Shown: piece after piece, positions 21,166 through 31,231 of the stretch
How positions within the stretch are numbered: position 1 is the stretch's first letter
Layout: every line of letters starts with the position of its first letter
Assembly (NCBI GenBank): GCA_030248295.1
Contig: JASANH010001684.1
Span: 1-64,000 of the forward strand
Origin: Mesodorylaimus sp. YZB2_4
Lineage: Eukaryota > Nematoda > Enoplea > Dorylaimida > Dorylaimidae
Direction of reading: 5' to 3'
DNA length: 64,000 nt
Made by a program: the position numbers and the translations under genes
Notes under the pieces: generated by a model
What the model was told of the DNA's origin: nothing
The model's input: only the letters and a program-made list of their open reading frames with translations
The model's database searches: none

Positions 21166-21410
21166 TAGGCGCCCTCAAGCGGTATTCGTGTAACCAAGCC
21201 TGGCAGGCGTAGGAGGGTGGCAGCTGACCGCAGTCAGCGGGACAAAAACTCCTGCAACCAAACCAGTTACTCGATCTCGATCTCGATCTTGCTCTGGGTC
21301 TCATGCTGGCCTGACTCAGGAGAGAGGGACCAATTCTCTTAACCAAGGCGCCAATAGGCCAGAGGGCGTACATAGTACATTGATAGTCCATGCCTATTAC
21401 ACTCGTACAG

Positions 21411-21886
21411 TCACAAAACCACTAAAAACTGTCCATATTACTACGAAAGGAATCATCGTTCGCTTTGCTGCTCTTTCAATACATCAGCGTACTTACTCTC
21501 ATCCTACTACTGGTGTGATACCGTCTTCCATGATCAGCTGGAAACTGGTCTTCCGATCAGGCCAACGTCACACAAGAAAGAAGAATCGACGAAGCGGCAA
21601 TCGGATCGAAAGTCGAATACAACGGGCAATGGATGAGACCAGGGTTAAGCATGGTTTACTCAGCAGACTGACTTCTCGTGCCTTAACTTTTAGGCCCGAC
21701 TTCCGATCCGAGGGGCACATGGTTGGATGAAGATGGTCTCGTTGGATTGATCTCCAAGCTGCTGGTCGACAATCAATGGCTCGGTGAGGTAAGTTTGGTC
21801 TCTTCCGGTCCCTTGTCGCCCCTAACTTGCAGCTTGCTTTTCAGGTATCGAAGCTCAAGTCCCAACTCATTGGTGCATCACGATGA
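21411..21886 (+). CDS. Terminal exons of an unidentified plus-strand gene
   Basis: Four open segments with good splice borders: 21,411-21,488, 21,538-21,643, 21,694-21,788 (donor GAGGTAAGT) and 21,845-21,886, ending in TGA after the acceptor gcttttcag. The introns are about 49-56 nt. Residues include GIIVRFAALSIHQ, QANVTQERRIDEAAIGSK, TWLDEDGLVGLISKLLVDN and VSKLKSQLIGASR. The first two and the last two join in phase, but the middle junction is off by one base, so one border or one base is wrong. I do not recognise the family. The beginning would lie upstream in repeat-rich DNA, and it could be the 3' end of the gene that starts at 12,426. Confidence 0.4.
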
Positions 21887-22800
21887 GCAGCTGAGCAGTC
21901 AAGCAGCGAATACTCATACATACAAGACTGAATCTACATGGCTAAACGAAACGATGGATCGAGCTCCAACTCTGCCGTCGACCATTGGACATCTTGGTTG
22001 GACGAAGTTGCGATCGTCGGTGTGACATCCAGAGTGATCTTGATTGTGGCAACATGTGTATGGCGTGGCATTGCTTGTATCGATCGCTTGAGGTTTGGAA
22101 GAAGGCGCACGGCAGTCACTCAATTCTCTCAGTTAAGACAAACTACAGTATGCAGTGTAGCAAAAAACTAAAAACGGTCTTATACTTTCCAAAAAAGTCT
22201 GTTTTGACAGACGCGAAACTTTTTGACCAGGCAATGCACAGAGTGGAACCAGGGCTTAGGATGGCTGGTCTACTTGGCCACTGCTTAGCGCAACCACGGT
22301 TAAGAAATATTTGTTTGAGCAGAAGCTGCTTTTTCTGCGTGAATATCAACAGGACGACTGGACCTGGCAACGAGCAGAGGATCCTGTAATCCTGTGCTTG
22401 TGGTCCACGTAGTGGGCTTGGAGTGTCTAACTTTCAGGCTTTGCGCACACATGCTCATAGAGGTAATGTTCAAGCCGCGGCTAGGTAAATCAATTTGTGT
22501 TATGGGTCCCCTCAGCTTCGAGCGTGTCATCACTGATATGATAAACCATGAGCATGAACATAAAGTTGGAAAAAGAGGAGGAGAGATTGTTGAGAGAGTT
22601 TCTCGAGGTTTAGGAATGTAAAAATAAGCAATATCGCTATCCTCGCAGCGCTACAGCTCTAGCATACAGTAGGCAGGTTGCTCGTGTGGAACAGCACAGC
22701 TGCCTGTCTGAAGAGCAGCAGTACACAGCAGAGGAGCATGCTGGATTTGATTCTAACATCGGCAAGCATCTGTGAGCCAGTGATTATACTCGTACACTTG
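21887..22800. other. Intergenic, with dispersed repeat B copy 2
   Basis: 22,155-22,388 is the second copy of the repeat at 18,344. No gene supported in the rest. Confidence 0.6.
22155..22388 (+). repeat. Dispersed repeat B, copy 2
   Basis: Direct copy of 18,344-18,571 with many substitutions and small indels. Confidence 0.75.
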
Positions 22801-22804
22801 TAAG

Positions 22805-22816
22805 GGGGTATATAAG
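22805..22816 (+). promoter_or_regulatory. TATA box upstream of the large retroelement
   Basis: AGGGGGTATATAAG, followed about 245 bp later by a CA and a TGG that could be an LTR end and primer-binding site. The same 14-mer occurs at about 40,571-40,584 beyond the 3' end of the element. Confidence 0.5.
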
Positions 22817-23063
22817 ATCTAGTTTGTTTGTGCCATGGTTATTGCATCTGGTGCAGCATTGCGACCTTTGCCTGTTAGGCCTAAGTCAACATTGGGTACA
22901 AGTTATGCTGACTGGTTCCCTTGTCTTTCTTTTGTTTTGTGAATTGCACTTATAACCTTCTGTTGGTATCCTAGTTAGTCTTCTCGGTGTAACTCTTGGC
23001 GTACGGTGCGGCGGAGTAAATCTATATCAACATCTGACTTGTTGTGAGACTGACGTCTTACAT

Positions 23064-23081
23064 TGGTTCCCTATGCCGGTC
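23064..23081 (+). other. Possible primer-binding site of the large retroelement
   Basis: TGGTTCCCTATGCCGG follows CA-T. The first seven bases fit the complement of a tRNA-Glu-type 3' end, from memory; the rest is only partly matched. Confidence 0.3.
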
Positions 23082-23186
23082 TCGCAACCTAGCGTGCCGC
23101 GTATCCATCTACCAGTCCCCGCCCGTCGCTATTGAGGCTCTGAGAGCTCTATCCGAAATGATTTTCGCTGATTTTCGACATTTTCA

Positions 23187-25994
23187 ATGGCCGATCCGCC
23201 ACCCAACGCTGATCCGCAAGTTGACAATGACGACCCAGAACCAGAGACGACGATTCAAATCATAGTCGGCGACGGCAACGATCCCAAGATGGTCCAGCAA
23301 CCAGTGGCCGACACCGATCAAGCAAGTACGAGTAGCACACGACCACCTCCAGTGTCATACCTCCAGGCCAAGCAGATCAACGCACACTTGGCATCTTCAA
23401 CACAACGAATTGAGCGGGCGTTGAAGGAAGCCGAAGCCTCCAAGAAATTGGCAGAGGAGGCCCGACGTAGCATCGAACAACGAGAACAGCAGTGAGCTCA
23501 AGATCGATTGAAGACGGCCGCCATTGAAGCAGAGCTCAAAGCGATGAAGGACACGCTGGCCAAAGCGATAACAACCACCCAGGGTAAGCAATCTGATGTT
23601 CGCACGTCTGCATTGGGTGGCCAGCAATCCCGGTCCACAGTCATTCCCGTCTGTTCCGAATATGCCCGCCTCAATCCTGACACGAGAGCCAACGCCCCAC
23701 CGCAGTCCCAGGAACGGTTCGACCCCCTTGACATTCCCCCGGTCAAAGTGGTAACCAGTGACTGGTTTTCATGGTCCGAATTCGAGTGGTACGACAAGAT
23801 TCGTTTTTGGCGACAAATGCTCTCTGCAATAACTTTGCAAACTGCCCCTGAACCCGGTAGTGAAGACGACACCGAAACGCTCCGGCAGACAGTTTCAACA
23901 GCAGCATACGCTCGTGCTCAGAACGATCTCGGTCCTGACTTTGGCCCAGAATCCGATCTAATGCAATTCTGGATGGACAAGATCACGACGACCTACGCAG
24001 CAGGTGGTGTCTTTGTTGATTTTTTCTTATCAATCCCTCTTGATATCAGGCATCTGCACCCCGTCACCCGCCAACCATTCATGTACGATGCATGCACGAA
24101 GAATTGGGTACTTCCGCCGGTCTCCCGACAACGAGCGGAGTCCATGTCCGACGCCAATTCGAATCAATCCACAACGGGTGCGAGGAACAACCAACGACAT
24201 GTCCAATTCGCAGACCCACCAGAACAAGTACAGACGTTTTCTCCATCGACGCCGCTAGACCCCGACTTGTCCCAGGTGCCACGAGAAACGCTCCTCGAGT
24301 GGTACAAGGCTCAAGACAACGAACTGGCGATTTACTCTGGCGATATCGCTGAAATGCGAATGCGTAAAGCAGCAGATGAAGAAACAATCCGACGTCAGCA
24401 GAGAGAAATCGAGCAGCTTCGACAAGGTTTGCAGCCAAACCCTGATCCACCAAAGCCAGTGCCAGTGCAAAATCTTCCAACAGCGCCAGCACCACCCCAG
24501 ACACCACCAAACGAACTGCAACAATTGATTGAAAAAGCCTTGCAAACCACGATCGCACCAGTCCTGCAGGAACTGCCGAGGGCAACATCAGCTTCAGTTC
24601 CAAATCTAGCTATGCCAGCTGCAACTGCCCAAGCTGGCATCGGCTCCACTCAATCGCTCGAAAATATCGATCTTGCAACGTATGAACGACGACGAGCACA
24701 CAACGCCAGTGCGCCCCCTCCTGGACAACTGCAGCACAGTCAGCAGCATACACTGACCGGTTCACGAATCCAGATATCTTTGGATAAAGGCAAGATCCCG
24801 CAGCTCAATATCGACAAATATACTGGCCAAGTAGGGTCGCCACCATTGGACGAATAGTTGGCTGACTTTCAATTTCGTATGCAAGCGTACCAAGCAACAT
24901 CCGATCGAGATTTGTTGACCGTTCTTCCTTTGTTTCTGGGCGACAAAGCGGCCCACTGGTTACGTCAGTACGTTCGCAAGCTTCCTGACCCGAGAATGGC
25001 CACGTGGTCTCAAGTAACGAGAGCGATGTGTGTCCAATTTCAATTCCATGACGAATCATATCTGCACACGCAATTCAAGCAAACGAAGCCACTGCCAGGA
25101 GAAACTTACCTCGAATATGCAAACCGATTGGAACTAGCGGCAGCGAAGGCATATCCCGATACGCCCACATCCACCCTTCGATGGCTCCTGGTCAATACAT
25201 TCCGTAGCCACTTGCCCACCGAACTCGCGAAAGTAATTCAGGAACACTACATTGATAGACCTAGTCAAGCGAGCTTCGATGAAGTAAAGTTGCACGCAGC
25301 AAAATAGCAACTTCGGAATGCAGCTACGCCTATCTCAACCATGGCGATGGCAGCAGCGGTAAACACAATCGATAGCGAATACACGAATGCTTATGCTAGT
25401 GGAACCGCACCAAACCATCCGAGCAACTACGGGTACAATGGATCTGCGCCAATTTCAGTTCTACCACGCAATGCCCCCCAAAGTCCAGGAAACCCTGCTT
25501 CTCAAAACGGCTCTAATTTTCAGCGCGGTGCCCGCGGTGGTGCCCCAGGCGGACGTCAATGGCAAAATCAACAGCAAAACGGACGACAATGGTCAAATTC
25601 GAATCAGAACCTCAATGCCAACCAGAATCAACGTCACAATCGATCGAATCAAAATCAACAGCTGGTTCGAAATGAGCAAGCAAACCAACACCAGCAAACT
25701 CGTCAACGGCAGCAATCGGGCCAAAGACAATCAAATCGCCCGCCCCCACTGGGACTTGGTAATCGAGTCTATACGTGTCCAATCACTGGCTATTCGTACG
25801 ATACCACTTACCAACCTGCTGCACCTCTCTGTCACGTTGCTGTCCAACGTGACCGCGTGTGGAGAAGAGTAATCTCCAGACCAACCGCACTAGACGAGAA
25901 TTATATTACGGTCCTCTGTACTCTACCGAGCTCGCCTGCTCTGGCCGTAGCCCTGGCGAGCAAGCTTTACAATAACGCACACTACACTACCTGA
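23187..25994 (+). pseudogene. Retroelement gag with three in-frame stops
   Basis: A single frame from ATG 23,187, interrupted only by TGA at 23,493, TAG at 24,855 and TAG at 25,305. Order: acidic Pro-rich N-terminus, coiled coil (QRIERALKEAEASKKLAEEA, about residues 75-130), Pro/Gln-rich linker, a capsid-like retrotransposon gag domain at 24,858-25,307 (DKAAHWLRQYV, FKQTKPLPGETYLEYANRLE), then a Gln/Asn-rich nucleic-acid-binding tail (25,560-25,740). Gag would form the particle shell. The three stops lie in an otherwise uninterrupted reading frame, which suggests recent nonsense changes, less likely stop read-through. The C-terminal zinc knuckle is separated by the insertion at 25,830-27,291. 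Confidence 0.8.
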
Positions 25995-27291
25995 TATCCA
26001 CGCTGGAGATACAAACTTGACCGTGCCATTCACCTCCCCCTCAGTTTACACGAACTCCTACACGAAACACAAAATATCGAGACGCAAAAATCATGATCAT
26101 TGGCGTCGTAAGTCGCCCATCTCCATTGACATCGTACGACTGTATTGTACGCTGTTGATTGAGTTTGACTGACGTCTCTGATTCCTATTGCACCCACTTC
26201 CGTCTCTCCTTCACCAAAGCCACACGACTGCGCGTGTCCTTCTCCTCCTCCAAGTACCTCTCCGCGTCTCGCATCGCACGAGGCAAACCTCCCGCCTTGG
26301 AGGCTAACACCTCCTTATACTGCCTGTAGTCGAAGATGTTATCGCGCTCGACTAGTCCGTACTTCTTCTCGCCGAAGAAGTGTACACGAACCCAATTGGT
26401 TTTATAGGCCTCTTATCCGGGAATTCCGTTTCATCCACTATACGTGCTGGCAAATATGGGCGGTACTTCATTTTGGCCCACACTGCATCACCGACCTTCA
26501 GCAGACTTGGTTTGCGTGGCCTATCCACCTCTGGCACATACCGCTTCACCTGTTCTACGTGAACACGCTTCTCTTTGCCAACTAATCCTCCTTGCGGACG
26601 GATAATCAAGTGGTGAGCCGATATCACTTGCGTGACACGATAGGGTCCAGTCCAGGAGCCCAACAGCTTCGATGATAAGCCTGCCGGTGTATGCATTCGC
26701 TTATACATCACCATATCACCAGCCTGAAACTCCTTCTCCAGTTTCGTATTCTTATCCCAACGTTCCTTACGCTGTTCTTGCACCCGTTCTATGCTCTCAT
26801 AAGCTAACCTCCGAGCTCGCTCGAGCTGCTGCACAACGTTCTCGCGATATTTGATCGCGCTGCCAAATTTGTTAGCTGAACTCGAGATACCCGTATCGAT
26901 CCCCAACCGTGCATCAAAACCATGCATCAGAAAGAACGGAGGCTCACCCGTCGCTTCATGGACTGACGTATTGTACGCGAATCGGGCAAACGGACCAAAA
27001 CCACTCCAATTGTCCTGGTGATCTTGGTCTACGTACATTCTCAGCATATCGCGAAACACGCGATTCACTCTCTCAACTAAGGGGGAGGTGAATGTCACGG
27101 TTAAGTTTGTATCTCCAGCGTGGATATCAGGTAGTGTAGTGTGCGTTATTGTAAAGCTTGCTCGCCAGGGCTACGGCCAGAGCAGGCGAGCTCGGTAGAG
27201 TACAGAGGACCATAATATAATTCTCGCCTAGTGCGGTTGGTCTGGAGATTACTCTTCTCCACACGCGGTCACGTCGGACAGCAACGTGACA
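25830..27291. mobile_element. Rearranged fragment of a second Ty3-like element with 217-bp inverted repeats
   Basis: Ends 25,830-26,046 and 27,075-27,291 are inverted copies, 217 bp each with 6 mismatches. Each starts TGTCACGTTGCTGTCC at the outside, as an LTR would, and runs through a leader-like sequence into the first codons of the integrase piece. Between them, on the minus strand, is an integrase C-terminal fragment. No target duplication is visible (ctctc on the left, cccga on the right). A normal element would have LTRs in the same orientation, so this is an inversion or self-integration product. It splits gag of the larger element just before its zinc knuckle. Confidence 0.75.
26352..27098 (-). 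pseudogene. Ty3-like integrase C-terminal fragment
   Basis: 248 codons on the minus strand: ERVNRVFRDMLRMYVDQDHQ, FARFAYNTSVHEATGEPPFF, then the chromatin/DNA-binding tail with WTGPYRVTQVI (GPY/F-type motif). The catalytic D-D part and everything upstream are missing; the frame starts at the segment holding the last catalytic glutamate (VERVNR). The sequence differs clearly from the integrase of the host retroelement at 31.2-33.9 kb, so it belongs to another family. Confidence 0.85.
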
Positions 27292-29712
27292 CCCGAATCT
27301 GACAAATGGTTCTGCAACGACTGCAACAACACGGGACACATCAGACCACTTTGCCCATCACGCCCACCATGCGAGGTGCCAGGATGCGGCCGCACACCAG
27401 GCCACGGTCCCTTTCGGTGCCCTTTATTGTATGGTCCGGACCTGGTTGCTGCCAAAGGCACACCTCAGCAACCGCAGCAAGCTACAGCTAATATCGGTTC
27501 TATTTTCAGTAGCCATGCCGGCCTCGTTCAGACCCCTGTCATTCGAGGTCAAGTAGCAAGCAATCAAACGATCAAAGACGACGGTGTTCAATCGATTGAG
27601 TTGTTTCAACGAGTGCCACACGAAATTCCATCCGATGCCATTAAGCCAGATTGGGTATACGCGGACGAGGACGAACGCCAAGAGTATATCCGCCGCATCG
27701 AAGTCGCCTGTCAAAGCGTTGGTGCCACGGACCAAATCCAAACTGTTCGACTCCAGCACCGCAAGTCCCCTGAAATCATAATCGGAATTGATGGTCGGCG
27801 AGTCCAAGTCATCCTGGACTCGGGTGCAAATATCACTATTATGGGCCATACGCTGTACAAACGAATTCGGCCTGATTGGGATGGACAATGCGAGCCATGT
27901 CCTTTCAAAATTCGAGCTGTAGACAACAAAAGTCCGCGAATTATGGATACTCGATTCGTGTATCTAACATTGGGTACGGTCACAATCGCGCACGAAGTGG
28001 TAATTCTGTACGACCCTGAAGGGCTGATCACTATGCTCGTTGGTCAAGATATTTCTGATCGACATGGTGCGACTATCTGTCACCATGCGCAGTTAGTCAA
28101 ATACAACGTTGGTCCCCTGAAAGGTATCGGAATTCCTTTTGCCATTTGTGGTCCTGCGGGACCCATTGGCAATGTCACTGTTGGCGCAGTCACAATTCCA
28201 CCTCGACACTGCGTGCTAGTTGAGTCCATGATCAATTTCGACACCCCGAATCAACCGCAAGTATGTATCACCGAACAGACGACCAACAGTTGGTCAAATT
28301 GGGAAATCGTCATCCCGCGAGGCAAGTGGGACCCCGCCGATACATCTCAGACGTTCAAAATCGAAATTTTCAATTTGGCAAGCGAGCCACGCACGCTCAG
28401 CGGCGTCGTTATGAACGTATTTGCTGTTGATCCATTTGTCTATCGAGCCGTAAGTTATGAATCTGTTATCCTAGTTAACAGTCTCTTGGCTTCTGACGAA
28501 GGTACCCCAACATCGACATTAAATTCCAAAGTCTATGCCACGGTCAAGAACCCAGTGCCTGGCTCTGCGCCAGATAGCCAGAAGAAGCATACTGCCCATA
28601 TTCCTGCCGTGGGATCCGTAGAACATAAAAAAGGTGTCATGGAACGAGTCAAGATTGGCGATACAGTAAAACAACTGTGGACAGACGCGGAAAACGAAAT
28701 GCTGCGTCAAGCAATCGAGACCAATTCCGATGTGTTTGCTTTTCATGACGCACATTTGGCCACGACCAATCTCGTTCAACATCGAATCAACACTGGCGAA
28801 CACCCACCAGCAAAGCAACCACACCGACATGTGGCTCCACCAATGATCCCAGTCTTGAAAGAATTTCTAGAAACGTATCTCGAATTGGACAAAATCGAGC
28901 CATCCTATAGCGACTATGCTAGTCCTATTGTCATGGTTCGAAAGAAAGATGGTACCACCAGATTCTGCATCGATTATCGCGAGCTCAACAAGCAGACTGC
29001 TCAAGATATGTATCCGCTGCCGAACATACGTGATGTGCTCGACACGCTAAAAGGATCGACAGTATTCTCCACGTTGGACGCTGCCAGCAGCTACCACCAA
29101 ATTGCACTCGATCCAGAAACAGCCCATAAGACCGCTTTTTGCACGCAATTTGGTCTGTTCCAGTACAAAACGATGCCCTATGGTGTTATCAACGGACCAG
29201 CCTGTTTCCAACGCCTAATGGAGATGGTTCTAAATGGCCTAACGTGGCAAGTATGCATGGCCTATATTGACGACATAATCATTTTCAGTCCAGATATTCC
29301 AACGCACTGCCAACACCTGGAACAAATTTTCGATCGTTGCCGCAAAGCCAATCTGAAGCTGCAAGCGAAAAAGTGCGTGTTTGGCCAGCGAGAAGTCCAA
29401 TACTTGGGACACGTGGTCGACCATACTGGTATTCGCCCGCTTCCATCCAAACTCGATGCAATCAAGCAATGGCCTATCCCGCAAACAGCTAAGCAACTGC
29501 ACAGCTTCTTAGGCCTTGCGGGCTATTATCGCATGTTCATACCTGCATTCAGCCGGATAGCCAGACCACTGTACGAACTCATGAACGATGGCCGATGCCA
29601 AAAGGAACGAGACTTTTGGAATGAGACGCATACCCAAGCATTCAATCATTTGAAAAACGTATTGAAAAACCTGTGCTCCGGTACCCTGATTTCAATTTGC
29701 TATTTACAGTGA
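27286..29712 (+). CDS. Retroelement zinc knuckle, protease and reverse transcriptase
   Basis: 808 codons. A CCHC knuckle C-x2-C-x4-H-x4-C lies at about residues 10-25 and a second Cys/His cluster after it. The retropepsin motif VILDSGANITIMG is at about residues 175-187. The RT domain has FCIDYRELNKQT, STLDAASSYHQI, MPYGVINGPACFQRLM and the intact active site YIDD near 29,262-29,273, then LGHVVDHTGIRP and FLGLAGYYRMFI. The homologous reading then leaves this frame at about 29,670 and continues in the next frame inside RNase H. The protein would cleave gag-pol and copy the RNA. RT itself looks intact; the frame change truncates RNase H. Confidence 0.92.
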   Translation: MTPESDKWFCNDCNNTGHIRPLCPSRPPCEVPGCGRTPGHGPFRCPLLYGPDLVAAKGTPQQPQQATANIGSIFSSHAGLVQTPVIRGQVASNQTIKDDGVQSIELFQRVPHEIPSDAIKPDWVYADEDERQEYIRRIEVACQSVGATDQIQTVRLQHRKSPEIIIGIDGRRVQVILDSGANITIMGHTLYKRIRPDWDGQCEPCPFKIRAVDNKSPRIMDTRFVYLTLGTVTIAHEVVILYDPEGLITMLVGQDISDRHGATICHHAQLVKYNVGPLKGIGIPFAICGPAGPIGNVTVGAVTIPPRHCVLVESMINFDTPNQPQVCITEQTTNSWSNWEIVIPRGKWDPADTSQTFKIEIFNLASEPRTLSGVVMNVFAVDPFVYRAVSYESVILVNSLLASDEGTPTSTLNSKVYATVKNPVPGSAPDSQKKHTAHIPAVGSVEHKKGVMERVKIGDTVKQLWTDAENEMLRQAIETNSDVFAFHDAHLATTNLVQHRINTGEHPPAKQPHRHVAPPMIPVLKEFLETYLELDKIEPSYSDYASPIVMVRKKDGTTRFCIDYRELNKQTAQDMYPLPNIRDVLDTLKGSTVFSTLDAASSYHQIALDPETAHKTAFCTQFGLFQYKTMPYGVINGPACFQRLMEMVLNGLTWQVCMAYIDDIIIFSPDIPTHCQHLEQIFDRCRKANLKLQAKKCVFGQREVQYLGHVVDHTGIRPLPSKLDAIKQWPIPQTAKQLHSFLGLAGYYRMFIPAFSRIARPLYELMNDGRCQKERDFWNETHTQAFNHLKNVLKNLCSGTLISICYLQ

Positions 29713-29990
29713 CTACAGATGCAAGTGGCCTCGCATTGGGTGCCGTGCTAGAACAGAGCAATCCATATGACCCAGATTAATTGCGCTGGATGATCGAATG
29801 TGCATCCCAACGACTAACGGAATCCGAACTGAAGCTTAGCGTACCAGCCCAAGAAGCATTGGCAATTGTGTGGTTTGTTTGCAGGTGGCGACACTATCTA
29901 GCCTGCGTTCGATTCACCGTCTACACTGACCACGCCCAACTGGTCAAATTGTTTACACGAAAGATTTTGATGGTGCTCTGGGTCAGCTAA
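29703..29990 (+). pseudogene. Retroelement RNase H domain, frame-disrupted
   Basis: Out of frame with the RT. VTTDASGLALGAVLEQ carries the first catalytic aspartate, then comes an in-frame TAA at 29,777. SVPAQEALAIVW and FTVYTDHAQL carry later conserved residues. Another frame change near 29,950 leads into 29,993-31,204, where the domain ends with VYRPGRTNINADILSR. RNase H removes RNA from the RNA-DNA hybrid. Confidence 0.8.
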
Positions 29991-29992
29991 CC

Positions 29993-31204
29993 TTGGCACT
30001 CCAAGATTTCATGTTTGACGTAGTTTATCGCCCAGGACGAACGAATATCAATGCGGACATTTTGAGTCGAATTCCACATGGTGACATCCTAAACGATGCG
30101 TGGGATGCCCGAGCTCAACAACAGTTCAAAGAATACATTAGCCGAAACGATTACCAATTGGGAATCCACGGAGAAGTGATCGACAAGGACCCGCCCAAAG
30201 CCTCTCTGCACCGCCTGGAGAATGAAGTCCAAGTTCTTCATGTGCCGGTGCCTGGCACAGTCTCGATTCTCAAACAGCCGACGGATCAGACAGCCAAATC
30301 AAATCGATCAGTGCGATACTGCAAATTCCTGTCAATTCACCAACTGCCAGAAGAACAAATCGATGAAAATGTACTGTCCCGATCATTCAACAGACAATGG
30401 CCACCAAGAGCGAAGGAAGTCTTCTTCACTCGATTGCCTGGCGTGGCGCCCCTGTTGGTCAACACATTCGGACCTGCTATAACAACACGGTACAAAGTCG
30501 ATCAAAAGGCACCTTTCCGAATTCGTTTACGAGTGCCAACTGGAAACGACCTGTTGCAACTGCGGAAACGATTTCCATCATTGCCGGATGGGTCAATGGA
30601 TCCAGCCATTTTTTCGGAACGACAACAAGCAAGCTTGTCCACGCAAATGGTCCCTATCTGTGAGGAAGTGCAAGAGGATGACGCGGTGCCTGCGGCCCCT
30701 ATTTCTATTCGTGAATCCGATCCATCGGTCCCTGAGGAAGAGATCGATCCTAGCCAAGATTCCGACAATGACCTGTGCACTCAAGCTGGTTGCGATAATC
30801 AAGTCGATACATTCGTCCAAGTAGTCGATCCAGATTTCCAATACGATGATATCGATATGTCGCTCGCCGAGGCTCGCAGCGTCGTCATGCTCAATGAACG
30901 GAAATTCCTGTATTATGTCCTGTTAACGGAATGGGCTCAACCACCAAGACGACACACGGCCGATGCAGCTGGCTATGATTTGACCAGCGCATACGCATAT
31001 CTAATTCCACCAAATGGAGCAGCCTTGTGCAAGACGGACGTTCAAATTCAAATCCCGCTCGGCTGTTACGCACGAATCGCGCCAAGATCAAATTTAGCAG
31101 CTACTAAAATGATTGCAGTCGGCGCTGGTGTTATCGATCCGGATTATCCTGGTAACATTGCTGTTTTGCTCGTTAATCACGGTCCTTCGCCTTTTCTAGT
31201 CTGA
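29993..31204 (+). CDS. Retroelement RNase H tail and dUTPase
   Basis: 403 codons. After the RNase H tail there is a linker of about 270 residues, then a trimeric dUTPase: motif 1 AAGYDL (about 30,966), motif 2 ARIAPRSNLA (about 31,070) and motif 3 GAGVIDPDYPGNIAV with its catalytic aspartate (about 31,125). A TGA at 31,202 interrupts just before motif 4, RGDQIAQLI, which is in frame from 31,205. The glycine-rich motif 5 is not seen. dUTPase hydrolyses dUTP to dUMP and so limits uracil in newly made DNA. Its place between RNase H and integrase resembles the lentiviral arrangement. Confidence 0.88.
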   Translation: MALQDFMFDVVYRPGRTNINADILSRIPHGDILNDAWDARAQQQFKEYISRNDYQLGIHGEVIDKDPPKASLHRLENEVQVLHVPVPGTVSILKQPTDQTAKSNRSVRYCKFLSIHQLPEEQIDENVLSRSFNRQWPPRAKEVFFTRLPGVAPLLVNTFGPAITTRYKVDQKAPFRIRLRVPTGNDLLQLRKRFPSLPDGSMDPAIFSERQQASLSTQMVPICEEVQEDDAVPAAPISIRESDPSVPEEEIDPSQDSDNDLCTQAGCDNQVDTFVQVVDPDFQYDDIDMSLAEARSVVMLNERKFLYYVLLTEWAQPPRRHTADAAGYDLTSAYAYLIPPNGAALCKTDVQIQIPLGCYARIAPRSNLAATKMIAVGAGVIDPDYPGNIAVLLVNHGPSPFLV

Positions 31205-31231
31205 CGCGGAGACCAAATCGCTCAGCTCATT

